A DNA stretch of 64,000 bases from a virus: the IMG/VR virus record IMGVR_UViG_3300027754_005655, positions 1 to 64,000 of that record; one strand, written 5' to 3'. Positions 34,759 to 45,427 of the stretch are shown piece after piece (position 1 is the stretch's first letter; each line of letters opens with the position of its first letter). A program made the translations under genes and the position numbers. The notes under the pieces were generated by a model. The model was not told the DNA's origin. It saw nothing but the letters and a program-made list of their open reading frames with translations, and did no database searches.

Positions 34759-35682
34759 ATGGCCTTATTTTCAAAGAATTTTTATTCATCGATCCAGCAG
34801 TATAGCGCGCTAGAAAAGCGAGCCTTTATCGAGGCGCCCCTTATCTATGACACGGTGATTGGTGTAAACTCCTCCAGTATTAATACTTCGGGGTTCGACG
34901 CCTATAGACAAGGTGTAGAAATTACTTTAGAAAAACATTCTGTTGGTTCTTTTAAAATAACCGCCGGAACGCCTGGTCATATTATCAAACCTGTTTGTTA
35001 CGGTATTAATGATTTAGACATTATCTCGACAGGCTCTTTCGTTGAGATGGATTATTTTAAACCTATTAATTACGTGCTATTACAGGAATCCATCAAAGCG
35101 CCCATAGTCGTTTCTGATAATAATCAAGCAGAAAATTATATCTTAAATGGCATCATCGAACCTTTAACAATCCGTTCCGTTATTTCTTTTTTCTCCATAG
35201 AGTTTCCTTATGAATCTCACGCTTTTCGTGCAGATATGATGGCCGGTAATCAAGAACACTTTAAACGTTCTAGTGATAGAATTTTAACTATAGACTATAC
35301 ACCTAAAAAACTTGTTCCACTAAAGACATTAGCTTCAGGGACGGTATCTAGACGAGCGTTTGTTAATAACGAATTATTCCTCGACGCGTTCGAAGTCATA
35401 CATTCAGGTTCATCCATCGCCCGCCAAAGCATGGGTTTCTTAGACGATCAACACAACTATATAGATAGCTTCGTTGATGGTGCTACTTACGATTATTTAA
35501 AAAATCTAGGAATTACTGTTGCAACCCATGGTGAAGACATGGTGAGGGTTTTTCAAATAATGACGGGCTCCACAGACAACTACGTACCGCCTGGTAAAAA
35601 ATCTGCGACATGTGGTTTTATATATGATAATATAGGGAATGTAGGAACTGACTCGATCGCCTTTGGAGGCATGACATACTGA
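34759..35682 (+). CDS. Structural protein of unknown role
   Basis: A 307-residue protein with no known motif. It begins ALFSKNFYSSIQQYSALEKR and has a beta-rich centre (GVEITLEKHSVGSFKITAGT). The ending IMTGSTDNYVPPGKKSATCG is ordered rather than repetitive. It follows the wedge gene by 15 bases and precedes another virion gene by one base, so it is probably part of the baseplate or fibre attachment assembly. Function is inferred only from context. Confidence 0.55.
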   Translation: MALFSKNFYSSIQQYSALEKRAFIEAPLIYDTVIGVNSSSINTSGFDAYRQGVEITLEKHSVGSFKITAGTPGHIIKPVCYGINDLDIISTGSFVEMDYFKPINYVLLQESIKAPIVVSDNNQAENYILNGIIEPLTIRSVISFFSIEFPYESHAFRADMMAGNQEHFKRSSDRILTIDYTPKKLVPLKTLASGTVSRRAFVNNELFLDAFEVIHSGSSIARQSMGFLDDQHNYIDSFVDGATYDYLKNLGITVATHGEDMVRVFQIMTGSTDNYVPPGKKSATCGFIYDNIGNVGTDSIAFGGMTY

Positions 35683-35683
35683 A

Positions 35684-38644
35684 ATGGCAACGACTAAAGC
35701 ACTGCGCGCTCGAGCGCCTCGTAAGACAGAAAATTACGTTGCGTCAATTAAGCGATTGTTTGGAGATCCACAAACAGTGCCAGATAAACAATTTCTGGCA
35801 GGGAAATATATCATTTCTGGTACTAATCTAATAACTCCGAGTGCAAATGAAGAAGCTTATTCCATCGTAGAACCGATCGGATTCGGAATAGAAATAAACG
35901 GTAAAACGTATACAGAGTTTTCTGTCGCCATGGCAGGCTGGATATTTTTAAGAGACCCAGCAGGTGGTTCGACAGCCGTCGACTTTTGGACCGATATCTT
36001 AAACGGATTTACTAACATTTACGATAATAACTCGATAAGCGCCTCGTTTTCTTATAATCACATTTTTTTACCTATTTGGTTCGACAGAAATCATAGTCCT
36101 GGCAGCACTGTCGCCGCGATCAAAGCATTTGATGCTTCTTCAACAATAACTGACAACATACAGGCTAACATCGAAGCAGGAATTGATACTGATCAATGGC
36201 CATATGATTCGCTAGATTATGGTGTACGTTATGTTAACTATTATGATAGCAATAAGGGTAAATGTTTGCTGGTTAGATGGACAGCTTCACAAAGATTTTA
36301 TAATCATAGACTAAAGTTTGAGATTGCATTATTCGAAAATGGCGTAATCGAATATCGTTATTGGCCGTTAAAAAAGTTTAAGTCTCCTTATCCTGCTGCA
36401 GCAGCCGCTTCGTCGGCCACGGTAGGCGTATTTTGGCATGAATCAGGAAAGTCTTATCAGTGGCGAGATTTTGCGCCACTTTTAGGTTATCAATTAGGCC
36501 AAAGAAATATGTCGCAACTCGGTGGCGCAACTTATTCGACCACGTACACTGACAACTCCGCGGTGTATGCTAATAGACTTAGTGCGACTGAGTGGCCCAA
36601 GAATGGCGCGATTATAACCTATACCCCACCTGTAAATCCAGGTAAGTTTTTGCCTAGAAAGATCTCTTCTCTTATTGGCACGACAAGACATCTAGCTCCT
36701 AATAGCGGATTGTTTGATGATAGAAAAACAATTAACTTTTATTCTGGCAGCGCAACTCGCACAGTAAATATGCCTTCCACGATACCATCTAGATTATTAG
36801 GCGACACAAGCGGAGATGTGAACATTTCTTTGAGACAGCTATTGTTTACATCTGGTAGTTTAGAAATCCACGGTGCGATGAAAAAAAGCGTTATTGACTC
36901 AAATCTCGAAATATTAAATGTTCTAGACGTTTTACAAAAACCATTCAATAATTCTTTTAACGAATCTCAAAAAAATTATCAAGAAACTGCATCAACGTCA
37001 AGTTTCTATATGACAGGATCGGCCCTCGAAATTTTCGGAGACGGTTTTACCGCGCCGCTTAAATCAAAAACGCAATTTCACTTTTCTTTGCCAGTGACAA
37101 AACAAGTCACGATGCCTTCGCTCACGTCATCGCTTTATTATTACGATTCGAATAGAAAAACGTGGACAATGGTTGATTCAAGCGGTTATAGAAATCCTGA
37201 AAGAATTTTTTCTGAATTTGACAATATCACCTATGCTGATAGCTATAACACCGATTTCACAACTATATATCGAGTTGTAGAGACCTCGAGAGGTTTCGAT
37301 TCGGTCGGTAGAAAATTAGTTTCTGGTTCTAATGTAAGCGACTTTGCTTATAATAACGCCGGTTCCGGTGCACTAACGTTTCAAAGCTCCGACGCGTTAG
37401 GAGCGATTGTCAATGATTACAATAATGTGCTACCGCAATTGAGAAGCAATGTTACTCCTATCTCACGAGACTACAATAATTCTATAACTGATAATCCTGC
37501 ATTTTTCCCAACGACCGATCAAACGTTTAGCTTTCCTGTTGAAGAGGCTTTTTTAGTAGAAAAGATCGTTGTTGATATACCGTTATATATAAACGGCGCG
37601 TGGTTTAATGATTTGACGACGTGCGTTCGCCCTCATGCACATTTTACAGGCGCAATAGCAAACGATCCCCAAGCAATTGGAAGATTTTTAGGTCCTATAG
37701 ATTTTGGCGGACCTGGTATCACATTCGCATTAATGTGTGGAAGAAGAGGCGAAAACAATACGTACTTGGATCTAATAGCATCAGGCACGATTACACACAT
37801 GAATGATGCAATAGCAGATGTAATATTAAAAAAGGATCCTAGCGCGCACTATCACAGTATGCGTCCTACGGGTTTTCTTTCGTTTTCTAATCCGACTTAT
37901 ATTATTTCTGGTAGTAATAATATTTTTGAAGGAACTGTCAAACTCGAGATGGAAGCTTCTGTAGCAGGCGGCCTAACATTCGCTAGAAATGACAGGTCAC
38001 TTTTGTCAGCTTCAGCTGATCCATTCGATCCTGATGAGTATGACTATCTAGTTAGCAATAGAAATAAAGCGATAGAACTGTTAACAACAAAATCAATTCT
38101 CACTGATGGTGGAGTTGCCTTTAACACCTATGATCGACTTAGAACAACATTAGGTGACTATCTAACAAGAACTCCGCGCGTTTATCTACAACAAGTAAGT
38201 CCTTTATCCCGCGGCTCTGCAAAATTTAATTTCAATGGTAATTCAATATTAGGCGGAAATATAGCTAGTTTTAATCTAGAACCTGTCGTAAAAAATCCGC
38301 TATATTCTGGTTACGCTACATCTGCTGAGCTATCAGCAAAATACACTGACCAAATTAATAGTGCGAGTTTTGGTTTCGATGCAGTTTCTATTTACTCTAC
38401 AGTAGATAGTCGTCCTGCGCCATATTTGATATTACCTGGTGACAAACTTACAATTTCCATGTCGAAAACTAGACCTGTGATTCATAAGGCTGTCGATACA
38501 GGCGATGGCTTTGTGAATTTCGGTGCACGCTACGAAACATATATATTGACAGGCAGTCATGGAACTGTTATGTTGAATACAGGTTCTATTAATATAACAG
38601 TCTATGGTAGCTATATCCAGGAAGGCATGGAATATCACCCATGA
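35684..38644 (+). CDS. Large virion structural protein
   Basis: A 986-residue protein, mostly beta-strand in character and rich in Asn, Ser and Gly. Its N-terminal 300 residues (KYIISGTNLITPSANEEAYS, YNHIFLPIWFDRNHSP, RWTASQRFYNHRLKFEIALF) look like a globular domain often found in proteins with nidogen-like edges. No catalytic motif is visible. It starts one base after the previous stop and overlaps the next gene by four bases. It is probably a baseplate, neck or proximal fibre component. Confidence 0.6.
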   Translation: MATTKALRARAPRKTENYVASIKRLFGDPQTVPDKQFLAGKYIISGTNLITPSANEEAYSIVEPIGFGIEINGKTYTEFSVAMAGWIFLRDPAGGSTAVDFWTDILNGFTNIYDNNSISASFSYNHIFLPIWFDRNHSPGSTVAAIKAFDASSTITDNIQANIEAGIDTDQWPYDSLDYGVRYVNYYDSNKGKCLLVRWTASQRFYNHRLKFEIALFENGVIEYRYWPLKKFKSPYPAAAAASSATVGVFWHESGKSYQWRDFAPLLGYQLGQRNMSQLGGATYSTTYTDNSAVYANRLSATEWPKNGAIITYTPPVNPGKFLPRKISSLIGTTRHLAPNSGLFDDRKTINFYSGSATRTVNMPSTIPSRLLGDTSGDVNISLRQLLFTSGSLEIHGAMKKSVIDSNLEILNVLDVLQKPFNNSFNESQKNYQETASTSSFYMTGSALEIFGDGFTAPLKSKTQFHFSLPVTKQVTMPSLTSSLYYYDSNRKTWTMVDSSGYRNPERIFSEFDNITYADSYNTDFTTIYRVVETSRGFDSVGRKLVSGSNVSDFAYNNAGSGALTFQSSDALGAIVNDYNNVLPQLRSNVTPISRDYNNSITDNPAFFPTTDQTFSFPVEEAFLVEKIVVDIPLYINGAWFNDLTTCVRPHAHFTGAIANDPQAIGRFLGPIDFGGPGITFALMCGRRGENNTYLDLIASGTITHMNDAIADVILKKDPSAHYHSMRPTGFLSFSNPTYIISGSNNIFEGTVKLEMEASVAGGLTFARNDRSLLSASADPFDPDEYDYLVSNRNKAIELLTTKSILTDGGVAFNTYDRLRTTLGDYLTRTPRVYLQQVSPLSRGSAKFNFNGNSILGGNIASFNLEPVVKNPLYSGYATSAELSAKYTDQINSASFGFDAVSIYSTVDSRPAPYLILPGDKLTISMSKTRPVIHKAVDTGDGFVNFGARYETYILTGSHGTVMLNTGSINITVYGSYIQEGMEYHP

Positions 38645-40071
38645 GTCACTACGTAAATTCAGAATCGATATTTAGTGTTATTGGTGACTATCCTATAGTT
38701 GATCAATATGATATTTTATATTCAAATCTGCAAGCAGGTTCAACTTATGACAACTATGTTACGGGATCATTGTTAGCCAAAGTAAACGTGCTTGGAAGAA
38801 CCGTGTATGTTCAAGGCGAAAGAGGACTGGCATTTAGTAAACTCACCGTCGACCGTGATGCAAGACCTTCAGCGTTATTAACAAGCCAGAAGGCTTCATA
38901 TAATTTGCAACCTTGGCGTGAGCGCGCAGGGACAATAAGAAACGTTAAACTATTTTCGACTGACGAAAGATTCTTCGACTCGCTAATACCTTCATTAATA
39001 GAGACTTTTAAAAAGCTCGACGGACAAATATTTAAACTAGATCTCAGGATACCATCTAGTCTTGGCGAGCATAATGTTGTTGTATTCGATAATGATCCAT
39101 TTAATCCATTTGAAGAACTCGTTGGCGCATCGCCTATAGGTTTTGAAGCTTCATTTCCATTCGAACCTATGTTCTCTGGAATAAAAAGGAGTAAAACAAT
39201 TGCGGAGTCATTCTCTTCAAAAATGGAATGGACGTCGTCGTCGGGCCTAAGCACAATGTCAAGCATCGCCGAATTTAAAACCAGAAATTTGCTAATTGTA
39301 GAACTAAATTCTGGATCAAATTTCGCTACGCCATATTCATATGATGCTAATTATTGGCTTGGAGATCTTAGATATACTCTTTTTGGTAACGGAACACCAG
39401 CAATAGATGCTTCAAAAATATTATTTGGATTTGGAGACAGAAGCTCGATTAAGAGCAAAGTCTCACCCTTCACAGGTTTATCGCATATTACCGGAAGAAG
39501 AAACTTAGTCGAACGCCGCCTGACGGCCAATGTAGCGTCGGCCTACTATTTTTCGTTAAGCCCAATCATCCGCGGATGGAAGTACGGATTAATCGATGGC
39601 AATCCTTGTTATACGAACTGTTTATATCGGCGTGATCGATATGGACAGTTTAGAGATATGCTTGAACAACGTTTGAATTCTGCTTTTTATACTGATGAAA
39701 GTAATTCCCCTTTAAAATACTCAATGAGTGTAGAGCAACCTGCTGTATCAGGAGAATTGCCTGTTAAATCTACGTTTAGCTCCGTAAATTCGTCGCAAAT
39801 AGCAAGTATGCCTTCTCTCGATAGCGTGATCAATGAGCCACCTATTCGTGTCAATTTTATGAGACAAGCATACATCGAAAACACGAGAGAGTTAGTGTAT
39901 TATTCAGAAAAACCAGAAAATACATGGTCTTCAAATTTAAGTCAATATGCTACATCTTCACTTCCATACTTCGATGACATTAGTAGAAATAGGAATCAAA
40001 CAACAATACAGCGTGGGTCTACCGTTTTGTCTTCTCTTTCTGATTTGTTCGGCAATAGAACTATCGGATAA
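38641..40071 (+). CDS. Virion structural protein, fibre-adjacent
   Basis: A 476-residue protein with mixed composition and no repeats. It begins with an ATGA overlap. Segments such as NLQPWRERAGTIRNVKLFST and HITGRRNLVERRLTANVASA do not identify a family. The C-terminus ends in Ser/Thr-rich text before the giant fibre gene, which starts 15 bases on. A role in anchoring the fibre is plausible because tail-fibre operons usually place connector proteins first. Confidence 0.55.
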   Translation: MSHYVNSESIFSVIGDYPIVDQYDILYSNLQAGSTYDNYVTGSLLAKVNVLGRTVYVQGERGLAFSKLTVDRDARPSALLTSQKASYNLQPWRERAGTIRNVKLFSTDERFFDSLIPSLIETFKKLDGQIFKLDLRIPSSLGEHNVVVFDNDPFNPFEELVGASPIGFEASFPFEPMFSGIKRSKTIAESFSSKMEWTSSSGLSTMSSIAEFKTRNLLIVELNSGSNFATPYSYDANYWLGDLRYTLFGNGTPAIDASKILFGFGDRSSIKSKVSPFTGLSHITGRRNLVERRLTANVASAYYFSLSPIIRGWKYGLIDGNPCYTNCLYRRDRYGQFRDMLEQRLNSAFYTDESNSPLKYSMSVEQPAVSGELPVKSTFSSVNSSQIASMPSLDSVINEPPIRVNFMRQAYIENTRELVYYSEKPENTWSSNLSQYATSSLPYFDDISRNRNQTTIQRGSTVLSSLSDLFGNRTIG

Positions 40072-40086
40072 TACAGGAACGTAAAG

Positions 40087-43000
40087 ATGCCTATCCCGCC
40101 AACAATCAAAAAAATTGAAGAATCTGGCCTCGTCTTTGCTAAAGACAAGACTACGAATCAAGTCACTACTATTGCAACAACTGCAGACATGCAGATAGGA
40201 CTATCTAATAGTCCTGCAAATTTATCGATAAATGGAAGTCTTAGTGTTAAAACCATTGATATTGCTTTAGCAGCAGGAACTGCTTATGATATTCCAAACG
40301 CCGTCACGAATGTTAATGTTACTACGTCAGGCGCTTCAGGAACAGTTACACTTCGTCTACCATCGAATCCAAAAAAAGGTCAACTAATATACATTAAAGA
40401 CGCCGCGGGAAATGCTACGGTAGTTTCCATTACTGTCATAGGGTCTCCTTTAGGAACAAAAAAGAACAATAATGTCACGGCGCACTTAATTGATAAAAGT
40501 AATTCAAGTTTAATAACAGCCAGTTATGGTGCGCTTCAGTTATTGTGGAACGATGTTGAATGGTACACAGTTTCCACGGCGGCGCTCACGGCAGGCGGTG
40601 GCGGCGGTTCCGGTGATGTTGTAGGTCCTGCCAGCGCAACAGACAACACTATCGCTAGATTCGATTTAACTACTGGAAAGTTGATACAAGGTTCTGGCGT
40701 TGTAATCGATGATAGTAATAACATCACGACAGCTGGCGATTTTGCTGTTAATGGTGGAGATCTAACATCTAGCGCAGTTACATTTAATCTTTTAAATTCT
40801 ACAGTAACGACCCTTAACGTCGGTGGAGCAGCTACCACAATCGAAATAGGCGCTGCTACAGGAACTACTTCTATCAACAATGCATTGACTGTCGATGGTA
40901 GCACAACACTAGGCGATTCATCAGTCGATACGGTCACAATAAATGGGACGACGACGTTTGCTGGCTCTTCAGTAACTACGACGTTTAACGGAGATATTGC
41001 TGTTAACGGTGGAGATTTTACCTCCTCGGCAGCGACCTTCAATCTTCTCAACTCGGGCGTCACAACTCTTAACATCGGCGGCGGCGCATCGACTGCGACG
41101 AATATCGGGCATGCGAGCGGTCTCACGACAATTGCTGGCGATCTCAAAGTTGCAGGAAATAATATCAGGTCATCTGGCGGATCAGCCGCGATCAACCTTT
41201 CTGGCACTAATGTTACCGTCTATGGTGATCTAGAGGTCGCCGGCGATGACATCCTGTCGTTTGGCGGCGTTTCCGCGATCAAATTGAACGGTAGTGGTAA
41301 CGTTGCTATCTCAGGTGATCTCACTGTCACCGGCAATAATATCAAGGCATCTGGCGGAACAACCGCAATCAGCCTTTCTGGTGCTGACGTAACAATCGCC
41401 GGCGACCTTGCTATTAACGGTGGAGATATAACTACCACTGCTGCAACGATGAATCTTGTTAATGCTGCAACAACTGTTAATTTAGGTTCAACAGCCGTTG
41501 CTAGAACCACGAATATAGCTACAGGAGGTGCTGTTCAAACTGTTACACTCGGTTCTACAACGGGAGCTTCTGCTACAACAATTAATGCAGGTACAGGCGT
41601 TGTTACAATAGCATCTACCACGACATCTAATGCTGATGCATTGATCGGTGCAGCTGAAATTGGTACACATCCATATGCAGGTAGCAACTACGCTATGTTT
41701 GGTCATAAGGATTTAAACCATGCTGTAGACGGAAATTATGCCCTTGTTCAAAGTAACGTTGGTGATACATTTCTTGGGGCTGCTGCAGATAAAATAATTT
41801 ATTTAAAGAATGGAACAAAGTTTCTAGGTTCTTTTTATTACGACAGTAGCTTCTTTAACAAAACATTTCTTTATTTAGACGGTGCCGTAGGATCTCCAAC
41901 AGTTGTCACGATAGGTTCAACACATACCACTTCGACCACAACAATTAATGCAGGCTCAGGCTCAATTGATATTGGTGTAACTCCTCAATCAAGAAGTATA
42001 AATATAGGAACAGGTACATCGGTTCAAACAATTGGTATCGGCACGGGAGCTGCTGCCAATGCAATCACGATAGGCAGCAACGCTGCCTCGATCGTTTCAA
42101 TTAATGGCGGCGATGCTTTAAATCTATACACTGATAACGGTTCATTAACGATTGATAGCGGTACAGGCAATACAAATATCGGAACCTTCGGTTACGCAAG
42201 AACCACAGATATAGCTACGGGAGCAGCCAATCAAACTGTTACACTAGGTTCAACACACGGCGGTTCTTCTTTAACTTTAAGCGCAGGTTCTGGGAGTTTA
42301 AATCTAGGCACGTCAAATACTGCAAGAAGTATAAATATAGGAACAGGTACATCAATTCAAACAATCGGCATCGGAACAGGAGCTGCTGCCAATGCAATTA
42401 CGATAGGCAGCAATGCTGCCTCGATCGTTTCAATTAATGGCGGTGATGCTTTAAATTTGTACACTGATAACGGTTCATTAACGATTGATAGCGGTACTGG
42501 TAATACAAATATCGGAACCTTTGGTTATGCAAGAACCACAGATATAGCTACAGGAGCAGCCAATCAAGTTGTTGCACTAGGTTCAACCCATGGAGGTTCT
42601 TCTTTAACTTTAAATGCAGGTTCTGGGAGTTTAAATCTAGGCACGTCAAATGCTGTAAGAAGCATAAATATAGGAACAGGTACATCGGTTCAAACAATTG
42701 GTATCGGCACAGGAGCTGCTGCCAATGCAATCACAATAGGTAGCAACGCTGCCTCGATCGTTTCAATTAATGGCGGTGATGCTTTAAATCTGTATACTGA
42801 TAATGGTTCATTAACTATTGATAGCGGTACAGGCAATACAAATATCGGAACCTTCGGTTATGCAAGAACTACAAGTATAGCTACGGGAGCAGCCAATCAA
42901 ACTGTTACGCTGGGTTCAACGCATGGCGGTTCTGCTACAACAATTAATGCAGGATCAGGCTCTATTACAATCACATCTACTACAACATCTAGTGCTGATG

Positions 43001-45336
43001 CATTAATCGGTGCCGCTGAAATTGGTACACACCCATACGCAGGTAGCAATTATGCTATGTTTGGTCACAAGGATTTAAACAACGCTGTAGACGGAAATTA
43101 TGCCCTTGTTCAAAGTAATGTTGGTGATACATTTCTTGGGGCTGCTGCAGATAAAATAATTTATTTAAAGAATGGAACAAGGTTTCTAGGTTCTTTTTAT
43201 TATGATAGTAGCTTCTTTAACAAAACATTTCTTTCTTTAGATGGTGCCGTAGGATCTCCAGCAGTTGTTACAATAGGTTCGACACATACCACTTCGACCA
43301 CAACAATTAATGCAGGCTCAGGCTCAATTGATATTGGTATAACTCCTCAATCAAGAAGTATAAACATAGGAACAGGCACGTCGGTTCAAACAATTGGCAT
43401 TGGCACGGGAGCTGCTGCAAATGCAATCACAATAGGCAGCAACGCTGCCTCGATCGTTTCAATTAATGGCGGTGATGCTTTAAACTTGTACACTGATAAC
43501 GGTTCATTAACGATTGATAGCGGTACAGGCAATACAAATATCGGAACCTTTGGTTATGCAAGAACCACAGATATAGCTACAGGCGCAGCCAATCAAGCTG
43601 TTACACTAGGTTCAACACACGGCGGTTCTTCTTTAACTTTAAATGCAGGCTCTGGTAGCTTGGGTATAGGCACATCAAACGCTGTAAGAAGCATAAATAT
43701 AGGAACAGGTACATCGGTTCAAACAATCGGCATCGGCACAGGAGCTGCTGCCAATGCAATTACGATAGGCAGCAACGCTGCCTCGATCGTTTCAATTAAT
43801 GGCGGTGATGCTTTAAATCTATACGCGGACAACGGTTCGCTAACGATTGATAGCGGTACGGGTAATACAAATATCGGAACTTTCGGTTATGCAAGAACCA
43901 CAGATATAGCTACAGGAGCAGCCAATCAAACTGTTACGCTGGGTTCGACGCATGGCGGTTCTTCTTTAACTTTAAATGCAGGTTCTGGTAGCTTGGATCT
44001 AGGTGTATCAAATGCTGTAAGAAGTATAAACATAGGAACAGGCACATCGGTTCAAACAATCGGCATCGGCACAGGAGCTGCTGCAAATGCAATTACGATA
44101 GGCAGCAACGCTGCCTCGATCGTTTCAATTAATGGCGGTGATGCTTTAAATTTGTACACTGATAATGGTTCATTAACGATTGATAGCGGTACAGGCAATA
44201 CAAATATCGGAACCTTTGGTTATGCAAGAACCACAGATATAGCTACAGGAGCAGCCAATCAAACTGTTACACTAGGTTCAACACATGGCGGTTCTTCTTT
44301 GACTTTAAATGCAGGCTCTGGTAGCTTGGGTATAGGCACATCAAACGCTGTAAGAAGTATAAACATAGGAACGGGCACATCGGTTCAAACAATCGGCATC
44401 GGCACAGGAGCTGCTGCAAATATAATCTCGATTGGATCAACAACAGGCGCCGCTTCTCTAACACTTAATGCAGGTACAGGTTATATTAAAGCGAGTACCA
44501 GAGTCGGAATAAATTTAAGTAGAGCTCCTAGCTCTATGCTGGATATTAAGCAATCATCAGATCCGACATTTTCTTCGACAACTATAACAAATAATGGAAG
44601 CGCGATTCGCATAGAAGATGCTGATGCTGACCCCAATGCTTGGATTATAGGAGCAGGTAGTAATGATAATCTCTGGTTTGGCTGGACTACCACTGCTTCA
44701 TCAACAACGTCAACCGCGCAAGGTTTTCTAAGCGCTACCGCAAACGCCTTTACGCTAATGAATTTTACAGGCCAACATAGGTGTATCCCAGAATCAAGAA
44801 ATATAGATGATTATTCTAACAAAGTAGGATTAATCGTAATAGCGATCGGTCAATACCAGAATCCAACATCCGGATCTACTATAGGAGCATATAATAGAAA
44901 TATTGCAATTAATGATGCTACACCTATTATAGAATTAGCATCTCAAAGAAATGATAAAAGATCTTTTGGAGTAGTTTCAGAACTAGAAGATGTTTCTGAC
45001 GGTGCCCGAGAATTTGCTATAGGTAAATTCGTAAGTGTGACTGAATCAGGCGGTGCAGAAGACAATCGTTTATTTATTAATGCTATTGGAGAAGGTGCAA
45101 TTTGGGTGTGCAATATTAATGGTAACTTAGAAAATGGCGATTATATTACAACATGCGAAATACCAGGTTATGGGATGAAGCAAGAAGATGATATAATGCG
45201 TAATTATACTGTAGCAAAAATTACATGTGATTGTAGTTTTGATTTAAATAGCAGCATGTACGAATGTGAAGAATTCTATAGCAACGGAATAAAACTTATT
45301 CGGGCATTTGTAGGTTGTACCTATCATTGCGGGTAA
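40087..45336 (+). CDS. Giant repetitive tail fibre protein
   Basis: A 1749-residue fibre. Residues about 1-180 form a globular N-terminal part ending in GGGGGSGDVVGPASATDN. Then come Gly/Thr/Ile-rich beta-repeats with the recurring signatures INIGTGTSVQTIGIGTGAAA and TNIGTFGYARTT. The C-terminal 250 residues (SMLDIKQSSDPTF onward) form a distinct domain with AIGEGAIWVCNINGNLENGD near 1659 and a GDYITTCEIPGYGMKQEDD stretch, of a type shared by fibre and capsid-decorating proteins of aquatic viruses. No S74-type chaperone motif was recognised. Confidence 0.85.
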   Translation: MPIPPTIKKIEESGLVFAKDKTTNQVTTIATTADMQIGLSNSPANLSINGSLSVKTIDIALAAGTAYDIPNAVTNVNVTTSGASGTVTLRLPSNPKKGQLIYIKDAAGNATVVSITVIGSPLGTKKNNNVTAHLIDKSNSSLITASYGALQLLWNDVEWYTVSTAALTAGGGGGSGDVVGPASATDNTIARFDLTTGKLIQGSGVVIDDSNNITTAGDFAVNGGDLTSSAVTFNLLNSTVTTLNVGGAATTIEIGAATGTTSINNALTVDGSTTLGDSSVDTVTINGTTTFAGSSVTTTFNGDIAVNGGDFTSSAATFNLLNSGVTTLNIGGGASTATNIGHASGLTTIAGDLKVAGNNIRSSGGSAAINLSGTNVTVYGDLEVAGDDILSFGGVSAIKLNGSGNVAISGDLTVTGNNIKASGGTTAISLSGADVTIAGDLAINGGDITTTAATMNLVNAATTVNLGSTAVARTTNIATGGAVQTVTLGSTTGASATTINAGTGVVTIASTTTSNADALIGAAEIGTHPYAGSNYAMFGHKDLNHAVDGNYALVQSNVGDTFLGAAADKIIYLKNGTKFLGSFYYDSSFFNKTFLYLDGAVGSPTVVTIGSTHTTSTTTINAGSGSIDIGVTPQSRSINIGTGTSVQTIGIGTGAAANAITIGSNAASIVSINGGDALNLYTDNGSLTIDSGTGNTNIGTFGYARTTDIATGAANQTVTLGSTHGGSSLTLSAGSGSLNLGTSNTARSINIGTGTSIQTIGIGTGAAANAITIGSNAASIVSINGGDALNLYTDNGSLTIDSGTGNTNIGTFGYARTTDIATGAANQVVALGSTHGGSSLTLNAGSGSLNLGTSNAVRSINIGTGTSVQTIGIGTGAAANAITIGSNAASIVSINGGDALNLYTDNGSLTIDSGTGNTNIGTFGYARTTSIATGAANQTVTLGSTHGGSATTINAGSGSITITSTTTSSADALIGAAEIGTHPYAGSNYAMFGHKDLNNAVDGNYALVQSNVGDTFLGAAADKIIYLKNGTRFLGSFYYDSSFFNKTFLSLDGAVGSPAVVTIGSTHTTSTTTINAGSGSIDIGITPQSRSINIGTGTSVQTIGIGTGAAANAITIGSNAASIVSINGGDALNLYTDNGSLTIDSGTGNTNIGTFGYARTTDIATGAANQAVTLGSTHGGSSLTLNAGSGSLGIGTSNAVRSINIGTGTSVQTIGIGTGAAANAITIGSNAASIVSINGGDALNLYADNGSLTIDSGTGNTNIGTFGYARTTDIATGAANQTVTLGSTHGGSSLTLNAGSGSLDLGVSNAVRSINIGTGTSVQTIGIGTGAAANAITIGSNAASIVSINGGDALNLYTDNGSLTIDSGTGNTNIGTFGYARTTDIATGAANQTVTLGSTHGGSSLTLNAGSGSLGIGTSNAVRSINIGTGTSVQTIGIGTGAAANIISIGSTTGAASLTLNAGTGYIKASTRVGINLSRAPSSMLDIKQSSDPTFSSTTITNNGSAIRIEDADADPNAWIIGAGSNDNLWFGWTTTASSTTSTAQGFLSATANAFTLMNFTGQHRCIPESRNIDDYSNKVGLIVIAIGQYQNPTSGSTIGAYNRNIAINDATPIIELASQRNDKRSFGVVSELEDVSDGAREFAIGKFVSVTESGGAEDNRLFINAIGEGAIWVCNINGNLENGDYITTCEIPGYGMKQEDDIMRNYTVAKITCDCSFDLNSSMYECEEFYSNGIKLIRAFVGCTYHCG
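41632..44430 (+). repeat. Coding repeats: 333-bp units in a 1362-bp duplication
   Basis: Within the giant fibre gene the marker AATATAGGA/AACATAGGA begins at 42001, 42334, 42667, 43363, 43696, 44029 and 44362. Spacings are 333 bases (111 residues), except one of 696. A second marker, GCTGATGCA/GCTGATG, recurs at 41632 and 42994, and both markers show a 1362-base (454-residue) larger period. Copies differ mostly at synonymous third positions, so the protein is more conserved than the DNA. The units probably form stacked beta-prism or beta-helix rungs of a trimeric shaft. Confidence 0.9.
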
Positions 45337-45341
45337 CAAAC

Positions 45342-45361
45342 ATGAACTACGATTAGTTCAT
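45342..45361 (+). terminator. AT-rich stem-loop after the fibre gene
   Basis: ATGAACTA and TAGTTCAT form an eight-pair stem around a CGAT loop just after the giant fibre stop codon. The stem is AT-rich and is followed by ATTTATTGATG rather than a real T-run. It may act as a weak terminator or an RNA-stabilising end. The convergent gene ends 66 bases further on. Confidence 0.35.
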
Positions 45362-45427
45362 ATTTATTGATGAAAAAGCCATGATGGTACCTACACTAGG
45401 TAATATGTTAACAGTTTAGAAAATAAC

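Noticed and set aside
40536-41207. 223-residue minus-strand frame under the fibre gene
   Set aside because: Repetitive proline- and valine-rich shadow of the Thr/Gly-rich fibre repeats; no ribosome-binding site and no independent support.
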